DNA of 28,491 bases, taken from Oscillospiraceae bacterium (lineage in GTDB: Bacteria > Bacillota > Clostridia > Oscillospirales > Oscillospiraceae). The stretch is from positions 1-28,491 of the forward strand of contig JAHHSF010000002.1 in the NCBI GenBank assembly GCA_020025375.1. The letters run 5' to 3'. The notes under the pieces were generated by a model, which worked only from the letters and a program-made list of their open reading frames with translations, had not been told where the DNA came from and did no database searches. The first letter of the stretch is position 1. Every line of letters starts with the position of its first letter. This document shows, piece after piece, positions 7,970 to 14,479 of this stretch. Made by a program: the position numbers and the translations under genes.

Positions 7970-8168
7970 AATAATCCTCCCAAAACAGCTCATCCAATTT
8001 CGTATCCAGCGCCCAGCAGATTTTAAGGCAAAGCTTAATTGTAGGATTGTACTCTCCTTTTTCGATGGCGTTGATTGTCTGTCGTGAAACGCCGATTTTA
8101 TTTGCCAGATCTTTTTGTGTCATATCCTTCTTGGCACGCGCCACCTTCAGATTGAGATTTTTTCCCAC
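7956..8168 (-). CDS. XRE-family helix-turn-helix regulator
   Basis: A 70-residue single-domain regulator. The helix-turn-helix is plain: MTQKDLANKIGVSRQTINAI followed by EKGEYNPTIKLCLKICWALD and the typical ending LDELFW. The GTG at 8168 is chosen because AAGGAG at 8177-8182 lies eight bases upstream; the upstream in-frame codon at 8219 lies inside the -35 box and cannot be used. It overlaps the following membrane-protein gene by 14 bases. Proteins of this kind repress their own small operons; the inferred target is its own promoter just upstream. Confidence 0.9.
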   Translation of the reverse strand: MGKNLNLKVARAKKDMTQKDLANKIGVSRQTINAIEKGEYNPTIKLCLKICWALDTKLDELFWEDYYEEE

Positions 8169-8190
8169 GTCAACATCTCCTTGTGCGTTT

Positions 8191-8219
8191 ATCATATCAC
8201 TCCACTTTTGATATGTCAA
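8191..8219 (-). promoter_or_regulatory. Promoter of the XRE-DUF6773-DUF2007 operon
   Basis: On the minus strand, TTGACA (8219-8214), 17-base spacer, TATGAT (8196-8191). The predicted start of transcription near 8184 falls only a base or two before the ribosome-binding site, giving a very short leader of about 16 bases. Confidence 0.85.
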
Positions 8220-8326
8220 TTATATTTTACTTTTTATCTAATATAAATATTATGAAAGCATTTATATAAGACTTTCAAAACAATATATTTTTCCATTACC
8301 TGAAACGGTTATATGAAGTATGTAAT

Positions 8327-8358
8327 CCGCCGTGTATGGTTCACGCCCTATACGGCGG
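8327..8358. repeat. Hairpin of unknown role in an intergenic stretch
   Basis: CCGCCGT at 8327-8333 pairs with ACGGCGG at 8352-8358 around an 18-base loop that itself can pair partly. It lies in the gap 8220-8373, which has an AT-rich half (8220-8310) and no ORF with a ribosome-binding site. No T run follows, so it is not an obvious terminator. Confidence 0.4.
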
Positions 8359-8373
8359 GTTCCCATAGAAGTG

Positions 8374-8415
8374 AAAAACGTCCAAGGACCGGTCATGGAC
8401 CGGTCCTTGGACGTT
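8374..8415 (-). terminator. Intrinsic terminator for the minus-strand small ORF
   Basis: Arms 8377-8394 and 8398-8415 are perfect 18-bp complements with a 3-base loop. On the minus strand the stem runs into TTTTT (8378-8374), the intrinsic terminator form. It lies 17 bases after the stop of the 48-codon ORF and has no other minus-strand gene to serve nearby. Confidence 0.8.
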
Positions 8416-8432
8416 GTGGAGGTAGAGAGAGT

Positions 8433-8579
8433 TTAGGCTTTGCGACCCAGGGAGAGAAACGCCCGCCAGGGGCTGCCCGTCCAGACCTGTCTGGCTGTGG
8501 GCATAGGAGCTTCCTCCCTCCGCCAATTCCGGCAAACGCCCTTTCCACTTAGGTCCTTCTCATTCCACAGTTTCCTCAT
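8433..8579 (-). CDS. Unrecognised 48-residue small protein
   Basis: ATG at 8579 to TAA at 8433. GGAG at 8591-8588 is eight bases upstream, and a consensus-like terminator follows 17 bases after the stop, so the unit has both ends. The product is basic and rich in Trp and Arg (MRKLWNEKDLSG at the start, LSLGRKA at the end), with four Trp and one Cys and no membrane segment. I recognise no family. It is divergent from a LysR gene, so it may be the regulated partner or the remnant of one. A possible promoter on the minus strand (TTTACT, 17 bases, TATCCT, within about 8657-8628) overlaps the LysR promoter. Confidence 0.5.
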   Translation of the reverse strand: MRKLWNEKDLSGKGVCRNWRREEAPMPTARQVWTGSPWRAFLSLGRKA

Positions 8580-8610
8580 TGCGAACACTCCTTTCCGGTA
8601 GGCCGAAGCC

Positions 8611-8639
8611 TTGACTTCTTTACAAACACAGGATACAAT
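8611..8639 (+). promoter_or_regulatory. Promoter of the second LysR gene
   Basis: TTGACT at 8611-8616, 17-base spacer, TACAAT at 8634-8639. Transcription would start near 8646, leaving a leader of about 58 bases before the chosen ATG at 8704. Confidence 0.8.
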
Positions 8640-8703
8640 ATTTTCATCAATGAGTAAAGCGATGAAAAATCATCATATCCATGCGAAAAAGGAATGGTTC
8701 AAA

Positions 8704-9579
8704 ATGGACGTGGCGAAATATCAGGTATTCCTCCGGGTGGCGGAACTGGGAAACCTGACCCGGGCGGCGGAGGAATTGGGGTACACCCAATCGGCAGTGA
8801 GCCGTATCGTGGCCGACCTGGAGCGTGAATGGGGGGTGGCCCTTCTGACCAGAAGCCGGACCGGGGTGGTCCTCACCGCGGCGGGGGAGGAACTGTTGCC
8901 CCGCATCCGAGGGGTGTGCAACGCCCAGCGGGAGCTGACCGAGGGGGTGGGGGAGCTTCACGGCCTGACTTCCGGGACGGTGCGGGTAGGGGTATTCAAC
9001 AGCGTTGCTGCCCATTGGCTGCCCCAAATCATGAAGTCCTTTTTGACCAAGTACCCCAACATTCGGTTTGAGGTACTAAACCATATTGAGTACCGGCAGA
9101 TCGAGGATTGGATCGTCGGGGGTCAAGTAGACTGTGGGTTCCTTTCTTTGCCGCCGGCCCAGGAGCTGGAAGTCCTCTTTCTACGCCGTGATATGCACAT
9201 GGCGGTCCTGCCGGCCGATCACCCTCTGGCGGGGATGGAGCGTTACCCCATCACCCGTTTTGGCCAGGACCCTGTCATCCAGCTAGAGGATGAGCGGGAT
9301 CGGGAGGTGGAGGACATTATGGAGCGCTACCGGGTGAAGCCTAACATTCGTTACCGGGTGAACGACGACTACGCGGTCATGTCCATGGTGGAGTGCGGCC
9401 TTGGGGTGAGCGTCCTTACAGGGCTGGTGCTCCGGCGGACCCCTTACCGGGTGGCGACGCTCCCCTTGGACCCGCCCCAATACCGGGACATTGGTTTGGC
9501 CGCCCGCTCCTTCCGGCGCCTTTCTCCCGCCGCCACCCGCTTCGTAGAACATGTCAAGGCGTGGATACAGGAAGAGTGA
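8704..9579 (+). CDS. LysR-family transcriptional regulator
   Basis: A 291-residue LysR-type regulator. The DNA-binding domain begins with MDVAKYQVFLRVAELGNLTR and continues AAEELGYTQSAVSRIVADLE, the canonical LysR helix-turn-helix. The effector domain follows from about residue 90 (TVRVGVFNSVAAHWLP). The ATG at 8704 fits the family's usual start and has AAAGGAA at 8688-8694; the longer frame starting at 8611 includes the promoter and is rejected, and ATG 8650 lies too close to the predicted transcript start. GC content is clearly higher than in the genes to the left. It is convergent with proBA and divergent from the 48-codon ORF, its only candidate adjacent target. Effector unknown. Confidence 0.92.
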   Translation: MDVAKYQVFLRVAELGNLTRAAEELGYTQSAVSRIVADLEREWGVALLTRSRTGVVLTAAGEELLPRIRGVCNAQRELTEGVGELHGLTSGTVRVGVFNSVAAHWLPQIMKSFLTKYPNIRFEVLNHIEYRQIEDWIVGGQVDCGFLSLPPAQELEVLFLRRDMHMAVLPADHPLAGMERYPITRFGQDPVIQLEDERDREVEDIMERYRVKPNIRYRVNDDYAVMSMVECGLGVSVLTGLVLRRTPYRVATLPLDPPQYRDIGLAARSFRRLSPAATRFVEHVKAWIQEE

Positions 9580-9583
9580 AAGC

Positions 9584-9615
9584 AAAAGGAACCGACTTTT
9601 CAGCCGGTTCCTTTT
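9584..9615. terminator. Bidirectional terminator between LysR and proA
   Basis: AAAAGGAACCG at 9584-9594 pairs with CGGTTCCTTTT at 9605-9615 across a 10-base loop. A and T runs at the outer ends let it act on both converging transcripts. Confidence 0.8.
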
Positions 9616-9616
9616 C

Positions 9617-10864
9617 TTATTCTCGTACTTGGCCCTGCCCGTACACCACGTACTTGCTGGAGGTCAACTCCTCCAGCCCCATGGGCCCCCTGGCGTGGAG
9701 CTTCTGGGTGGAGATGCCGATCTCGGCCCCCAGGCCGAACTCGTAGCCGTCGGTGAACCGGGTGGAGGCGTTCCAATAGACCGCGGCCGCGTCCACGGCA
9801 TTGAGGAAGTCCACGGCGGTCCTCTCCTCCCCGGTGACGATGGCTTCGGAGTGGCCGGTGCCGTGGAGAGCGATATGGGCCAGGGCCTCGGCGGGGCCGC
9901 CCACCACCTTGACGGACAGGATATAGTCGTTGTACTCGGTATCCCAGGTCTCGGCGGAAGCGGGAAGGGCCTGAGGAAGAATGACGCAAGTCTCTGGACA
10001 GCCGTAAAGTTTCACGCTCTTTGCCCCCAGCTTTTCGACGGCCAGGGGGAGGAAGTCCTTTGCCACCGCCCGGTCCACCAGCAGGGTCTCGGCGGCGTTG
10101 CACACCGAGGGCCGGGAGCACTTGGCGTTATAGAGAATATCCGCCGCCATATCCAGATCAGCCTCTTTGTGGACGTAGATGTGACAGACCCCCTCTCCGG
10201 TGCGGATGACGGGGACGTGGGCATTTTGGGTCACGGCCCGGATGAGCCCGGCTCCACCCCGGGGGATGAGCACATCCAGGTAGGCGGTGAGGTTCATCAT
10301 CTCGGAGGCACTCTCCCGGTTGGTGTCCTGGACCAGGGCCACGCAGTCCGCAGGCAGGCCCACCCCGGTCAGAGCGTCTCGCATGATGTTGGCGAGGGCC
10401 TGGTTGGAGCGGAAGGCCTCTTTGCCGCCCCGGAGGAGGACGGCGTTGCCCGCTTTCAGGCAGAGGACGGCGGCATCCACCGTCACGTTGGGTCGGGCCT
10501 CGTAGATGATGCCCGCCACCCCCAGGGGGACCCGGCGCTTCTCAATAACCAGACCGTTGGGGCGGGTGACGGTTTTCAGCACCGCTCCGATCGGGTCGGG
10601 GAGTGCGGCCACCTGCCGCACCCCATCCACAATGCCAAGGATCCTGCCGTGGTCCAGAGCCAGCCGGTCCAGGAAGGCATCCTTCAATCCGTTTTCCAGC
10701 CCGGCGGTCAGATCGGCGGCGTTGGCGGCCAAGACCTCCTCCTCACGGAGCAAAAGCGCCTGGGCGACGGCCTCCAGGGCGGCGTTTTTGGTTTCGGTGC
10801 TCGCCAGGGCCAGGGTGCGGGAGGCCTCACGCACAGCGGCGGCCTGAATTTCCAGAGCAGTCAT
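9617..10864 (-). CDS. proA: Gamma-glutamyl phosphate reductase (proline synthesis)
   Basis: NADPH-dependent reductase converting gamma-glutamyl phosphate to glutamate-5-semialdehyde, the second step of proline synthesis from glutamate. The 415 residues match the family length. IYEARPNVTVDAA (120-132) and LKAGNAVLLRGGKEA (136-150) are typical of the family; the catalytic Cys lies in NAKCSRPSVCNAAET (Cys255). The C-terminal GLGAEIGISTQKLHARGPMG is the standard ProA ending. The ATG at 10864 lies two bases after the stop of proB, with AAAGGAGGG upstream inside proB, so the two enzymes are made from one message. ProA and ProB act in close contact because the acyl phosphate is unstable. Confidence 0.97.
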   Translation of the reverse strand: MTALEIQAAAVREASRTLALASTETKNAALEAVAQALLLREEEVLAANAADLTAGLENGLKDAFLDRLALDHGRILGIVDGVRQVAALPDPIGAVLKTVTRPNGLVIEKRRVPLGVAGIIYEARPNVTVDAAVLCLKAGNAVLLRGGKEAFRSNQALANIMRDALTGVGLPADCVALVQDTNRESASEMMNLTAYLDVLIPRGGAGLIRAVTQNAHVPVIRTGEGVCHIYVHKEADLDMAADILYNAKCSRPSVCNAAETLLVDRAVAKDFLPLAVEKLGAKSVKLYGCPETCVILPQALPASAETWDTEYNDYILSVKVVGGPAEALAHIALHGTGHSEAIVTGEERTAVDFLNAVDAAAVYWNASTRFTDGYEFGLGAEIGISTQKLHARGPMGLEELTSSKYVVYGQGQVRE

Positions 10865-10866
10865 GG

Positions 10867-11682
10867 TCAGCCCTCCTTTTCTGCGGCCAGGAAGCGGGTG
10901 CCCACGTCCTTGCCCTCTACAATATCATATAGAACCCCCATATTGGCCCCATTGGTGATGACCATTTCCACCCCGGCGTTTATGGCGAGCTCAGCGGCGT
11001 TCAGCTTGGTGGCCATGCCCCCGGTGCCCCGCCAGGTCCCTGCGCCCCCGGCCATCTTACGAAGCTCGGGGGTGACGGCGGTCACCCGATGGATCAGCTT
11101 GGCATCGGAATTCAATCGGGGGTCCGCATCGTAGAGGCCGTCGATATCGCTGAGCAGGACCAGCAGGTCGGCCCCGCACAGCCGGGCCACGATGGCGGAA
11201 AGGGTGTCGTTGTCCCCCAGGACCTTGCACTTGCCGGTCTCAATCTCAGCGGAGGAAACCGAGTCGTTTTCGTTCACAATGGGGATACAGCCGAACTCCA
11301 GCAGGGCCTGGAAGGTGCCCGCCAGGTGGGCGGCCCGGTCCGGATCCTCCACGTCGGAGCCGGTGAGGAGGATCTGGGCCACGGTGTGGCCGTACTCCCC
11401 GAAGAACTTGTCGTAGAGGTGCATCATCTCGCACTGGCCAACGGCGGCGGCGGCTTGCTTCTTCCGCAGTTCGGTGGGCCGCTCACGCAGGTGGAGCTTG
11501 CCGGCTCCGATGCCGATGGCACCTGAGGTGACCAGGACCACTTCGTGGCCCATACCAGCCAAATCGGAGAGCGTTCTGGCAAGAAGGTCCATGTTATGTA
11601 GGTTTGCCATCCCATTTTCCCGCGTCAAAGTGGATGTTCCAACCTTAACGACAATGCGAAGATCGTTCTTAACCTGTTTCAT
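10867..11682 (-). CDS. proB: Glutamate 5-kinase (no PUA domain)
   Basis: First enzyme of proline synthesis; phosphorylates glutamate with ATP. Amino-acid kinase fold: VVKVGTSTLT near residues 11-20, VLVTSGAIGIGAGKL, IPIVNENDSVS and GDNDTLSAIVA are the family's nucleotide- and substrate-binding blocks; GTGGMATKLNAAE closes the domain. The length of 271 residues is that of the short form, lacking the C-terminal PUA domain of the E. coli enzyme (about 367), which occurs naturally in many Firmicutes. AAAGG lies upstream of ATG 11682. In other bacteria proline inhibits this enzyme; that cannot be seen here. Confidence 0.96.
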   Translation of the reverse strand: MKQVKNDLRIVVKVGTSTLTRENGMANLHNMDLLARTLSDLAGMGHEVVLVTSGAIGIGAGKLHLRERPTELRKKQAAAAVGQCEMMHLYDKFFGEYGHTVAQILLTGSDVEDPDRAAHLAGTFQALLEFGCIPIVNENDSVSSAEIETGKCKVLGDNDTLSAIVARLCGADLLVLLSDIDGLYDADPRLNSDAKLIHRVTAVTPELRKMAGGAGTWRGTGGMATKLNAAELAINAGVEMVITNGANMGVLYDIVEGKDVGTRFLAAEKEG

Positions 11683-11767
11683 ACCGAATTACCTTTCGTT
11701 TTAAACGAATAAAAATAAAAAAGGAAGAAAAAAGGCTGATTTTGCCGGCCTCTTTTTTGATTTTTCA

Positions 11768-11796
11768 ATTATAGCACAACTTAAGTGGGAAATAAA
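11768..11796 (-). promoter_or_regulatory. Possible promoter for proBA
   Basis: On the minus strand a perfect TATAAT (11773-11768) lies 17 bases after TTTATT (11796-11791), a poor -35 box. The 80-base leader up to proB contains A- and T-rich runs flanking a short GGC/GCC stem at about 11726-11760, which could pause or end transcription, but I could not define a convincing attenuator. Confidence 0.5.
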
Positions 11797-11875
11797 GCGG
11801 TTTGACCGCATCCTATAAAAATGCGTAATTTGTGAAAAATATTTTTATTTTATCTGTTTTTGTGCCATTTTTCTA

Positions 11876-11904
11876 TTGCATTTGTTTTGAGATGGGAATA
11901 CAAT
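11876..11904 (+). promoter_or_regulatory. Promoter of trmL and the glycolytic cluster
   Basis: TTGCAT at 11876-11881, 17-base spacer, TACAAT at 11899-11904. Transcription would start near 11910-11912. This is the only clear promoter I see ahead of pgk. Confidence 0.75.
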
Positions 11905-11909
11905 AGGCC

Positions 11910-12464
11910 GTGCTTACAGAGAGTGTTCGGAGGTGGAAGCATATCGTTAACATCGTATTAGTGGAACCGGAGATTCCGCAGAACTGCGGAAACATTGCCC
12001 GGACCTGTGCCGCCACCCGGAGCCGCCTCCATCTTATCAAGCCGTTGGGCTTCGATATTTCGGACAAGGCGGTGAAGCGGGCGGGCCTGGACTACTGGTC
12101 CATGGTGGATATCTCTGTCTATGAAACTCTGGAGGATTTTTTCTCCAAGAATCCGGCTGCCGACCGCTGGCTGGCCACCACCAAGGCACCCAGGGCCTAC
12201 CATGAGGCCGAGTTTCGGGACGGGTGCTGGCTCTTCTTCGGAAAGGAGACTGCCGGCCTGCCGGAAGCCTTTCGCACAGCCAACTATGACCGCTGTATCC
12301 GCATTCCTATGCGGGCGGACGCCCGCAGTTTGAATTTGGCGAATTCCGTTGCTGTCATCGCCTATGAGGCCCTGCGCCAGACCGGCTTCCCGGGCCTGTC
12401 CGGAGAGGGTGAGATGGCCGGACAGGCTCTTGAGAATGGAAAGGAGACGCACCATGAACTATAA
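11910..12464 (+). CDS. trmL: tRNA (cytidine/uridine-34 2'-O-)-methyltransferase TrmL
   Basis: SPOUT-family methylase that modifies the ribose of the wobble base in certain leucine tRNAs, using S-adenosylmethionine. Visible blocks are NIVLVEPEIPQNCGNIARTC at the N-terminus, LIKPLGFDI, LFFGKETAGLP (cofactor knot) and IPMRADARSLNLANSVAVI at the C-terminus. The normal protein starts just before NIVLVEP. The only standard start codon ahead of that is GTG at 11910, which has no ribosome-binding site and falls at the predicted transcript start. The good site GGAGG at 11929-11933 points instead to an ATC at 11943. The end overlaps the pgk start by 11 bases, so the genes are coupled. Confidence 0.92.
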   Translation: MLTESVRRWKHIVNIVLVEPEIPQNCGNIARTCAATRSRLHLIKPLGFDISDKAVKRAGLDYWSMVDISVYETLEDFFSKNPAADRWLATTKAPRAYHEAEFRDGCWLFFGKETAGLPEAFRTANYDRCIRIPMRADARSLNLANSVAVIAYEALRQTGFPGLSGEGEMAGQALENGKETHHEL

Positions 12465-13644
12465 TAAAAAGACTGTTACCGACTTGGACGTGAAGGGCAA
12501 GAAGGTCCTCCTGCGCTGCGACTTCAACGTGCCCCAGGACAAGACCACCCACGCCATCACCGATGACAAGCGCATCCGCGCCGCTCTGCCTACCATCCAG
12601 TACCTGCTGGACCAGAACGCCGCCGTTATCGCCTGTTCCCATCTGGGAAAGCCCAAAGGGCAGGTCAAGCCCGAACTGACCCTTGCCCCTGTGGCCCAGC
12701 GCCTTTCTGAACTGTTGGGCCGGGAGGTCATCTTTGCTGCCGACACCATCGGCCCCGATGCCCAAGTGAAGGCCGCCGCCTTGAAGCCCGGCCAGATTCT
12801 CCTGCTGGAGAACCTGCGCTTCGACATCGGGGAGGAGAAGAACCACCCCGAGTTCGCCAAGGCCCTGGCCGACATGGCAGAGATCTATGTCTCCGATGCC
12901 TTCGGTACCGTGCACCGCGCTCACGCCTCCACAGCCGGCGTGGCCGCCTATCTGCCCGCCGTGTCCGGTTTCCTCATCCAGAAGGAGCTGGAGATCATGG
13001 GCGGTGCCCTGAACGATCCCAAGCGCCCCTTCGTGGCCGTCCTGGGCGGGGCCAAGGTGAGCGACAAGATCGGCGTTATCAACAACCTGCTGGAGAAGGC
13101 CGACACCATTATTATCGGCGGTGGCATGGCCTATACCTTTAAGAAGGCCCAGGGCTACGCCATCGGCACCTCCCTTCTGGAGGAGGACAAGATCGGCTAC
13201 GCCAAGGAAATGATTGCCAAGGCCGAGGCCAAGGACGTGAAGTTCCTGCTCCCCACAGACAACCTGTGCGCCAAGGAGTTCTCCAAGGATTCCGAGCCCG
13301 TTCTGGTGGAGGGGGACATTCCGGAGGGCCTCATGGGCATGGACATCGGTCCCAAGACCGTGGAGGACTTCTGCACCGCCGTGAAGGGGGCGGGCACCGT
13401 GGTCTGGAACGGGCCCATGGGCGTGTTTGAGTTCCCAGCCTTCGCCGAGGGCACCCGCGCCATGGCCAAGGCTTTGGCTGAGAGCGGCGCTATCACCATC
13501 GTGGGCGGCGGCGACTCCGCAGCCGCTGTGGAACAGCTGGGCTTTGCCGATAAGATCACCCACATCTCCACCGGCGGCGGTGCTTCTTTGGAGTTCCTGG
13601 AGGGCCTGGAGCTGCCCGGCGTGGCCTGTTTGTTGGACAAATAA
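12454..13644 (+). CDS. pgk: Phosphoglycerate kinase
   Basis: Glycolytic enzyme that transfers the phosphate of 1,3-bisphosphoglycerate to ADP. The 396 residues have the family length. RCDFNVPQD near residues 21-29, SHLGKPKG near 61-68, ENLRFDIGEEKN, GTVHRAHAS and the C-terminal GGGDSAAAVE and STGGGASLEFLEG are the substrate- and nucleotide-binding blocks. ATG 12454 follows AAGGAG with seven bases between and overlaps the end of trmL. It is the first glycolytic gene of the set pgk-tpiA-gpmI-eno; gapA, which often comes first, is not in this window. Confidence 0.98.
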   Translation: MNYNKKTVTDLDVKGKKVLLRCDFNVPQDKTTHAITDDKRIRAALPTIQYLLDQNAAVIACSHLGKPKGQVKPELTLAPVAQRLSELLGREVIFAADTIGPDAQVKAAALKPGQILLLENLRFDIGEEKNHPEFAKALADMAEIYVSDAFGTVHRAHASTAGVAAYLPAVSGFLIQKELEIMGGALNDPKRPFVAVLGGAKVSDKIGVINNLLEKADTIIIGGGMAYTFKKAQGYAIGTSLLEEDKIGYAKEMIAKAEAKDVKFLLPTDNLCAKEFSKDSEPVLVEGDIPEGLMGMDIGPKTVEDFCTAVKGAGTVVWNGPMGVFEFPAFAEGTRAMAKALAESGAITIVGGGDSAAAVEQLGFADKITHISTGGGASLEFLEGLELPGVACLLDK

Positions 13645-13696
13645 GTGTTAATGATCCATTTCGGATACTTCTAAAAAGGAAGGAAAGATCGTTATT

Positions 13697-14470
13697 ATGA
13701 ATCGCCGTTACCGTAAGACTATCATCGCAGGCAACTGGAAGATGAACAAGACCCTGTCCGAGATGAAGGCCTACGCCGAAGAAATTCGCCCCCTGATGCC
13801 CAAGGCCAAGTGGTGCGAGACCGTACTCTGCGTCCCCTTTGTGAACATCCCCTGCGCCGTTCGCCTGTTTAAGGACTGCCACATCGCCATCGGCGCCCAG
13901 AACTGCCACTATGAGAAGAGCGGCGCTTACACTGGCGAGGTCACCGCCGAGATGCTTAAGGAGGTGGGCGTGAAGTACGTCATCCTGGGCCATTCCGAGC
14001 GCCGCCAGTATTATAATGAGACCGACCTTACCGTGAACAAGAAGGTCCACGCCGCCCTGGACGCCGGCCTCCAGCCCATCGTTTGCGTGGGCGAGAGCCT
14101 GGATCAGCGGGAGGCCGAGACCACCATGGAGATCATCACCTATCAGGTAAAGGCCGCTCTGGCCGGGGTCGCCCCCGAGAAGATGCGCCGGGTGGTCATC
14201 GCCTATGAGCCCCTGTGGGCCATCGGCACTGGCCGCACCGCCACCGCCGAGCAGGCCGGTGAGGTCTGCGAGGGCATCCGGGCTGTGGTCCGTAAGCTGT
14301 ATGGCGCCCGCATCGCCCGGGCCGTCACCATCCAGTACGGCGGCTCCATGAACGCGAAGAACGCCGCCGAGCTTCTGGCTCAGCCCGATGTGGACGGCGG
14401 CCTCATCGGCGGTGCCGCCCTGAAGCCTGTAGATTTTACCGCTATTATCAATGCAGCAAACCAGCAGTAA
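13697..14470 (+). CDS. tpiA: Triosephosphate isomerase
   Basis: Interconverts dihydroxyacetone phosphate and glyceraldehyde-3-phosphate. A 257-residue TIM barrel with the full active site: Lys15 in AGNWKMNKT, His99 in ILGHSERRQ, Glu171 in AYEPLWAIGTGR, and the phosphate-binding QYGGSM and GGLIGGAAL near the C-terminus. A GGAAGGAAAG ribosome-binding site precedes ATG 13697. Located 52 bases after pgk and 9 bases before gpmI in the same unit. Confidence 0.98.
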   Translation: MNRRYRKTIIAGNWKMNKTLSEMKAYAEEIRPLMPKAKWCETVLCVPFVNIPCAVRLFKDCHIAIGAQNCHYEKSGAYTGEVTAEMLKEVGVKYVILGHSERRQYYNETDLTVNKKVHAALDAGLQPIVCVGESLDQREAETTMEIITYQVKAALAGVAPEKMRRVVIAYEPLWAIGTGRTATAEQAGEVCEGIRAVVRKLYGARIARAVTIQYGGSMNAKNAAELLAQPDVDGGLIGGAALKPVDFTAIINAANQQ

Positions 14471-14479
14471 GGAAACGAT

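Noticed and set aside
8169..8219. Longer N-terminus for the XRE regulator starting at 8219
   Set aside because: The region is the promoter itself; GTG 8168 has an ideal ribosome-binding site.
8313..8375. Possible group II intron or IS end near the CCGCCGT hairpin
   Set aside because: The fold lacks the domain V sequence signature and no reverse transcriptase or transposase is adjacent.
8611..8703. Longer N-terminus for the second LysR protein starting at TTG 8611
   Set aside because: TTG 8611 is the first base of the -35 box and the -10 box lies inside this extension; family alignment and the AAAGGAA site favour ATG 8704.
9551..11134. Plus-strand open frame of 527 codons opposite proA and proB
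   Set aside because: Antisense to two clear proline-synthesis genes; composition artefact.
12355..13563. Minus-strand open frame of 402 codons opposite pgk
   Set aside because: Antisense shadow of pgk, with Leu/Gly/His-rich low-complexity product.
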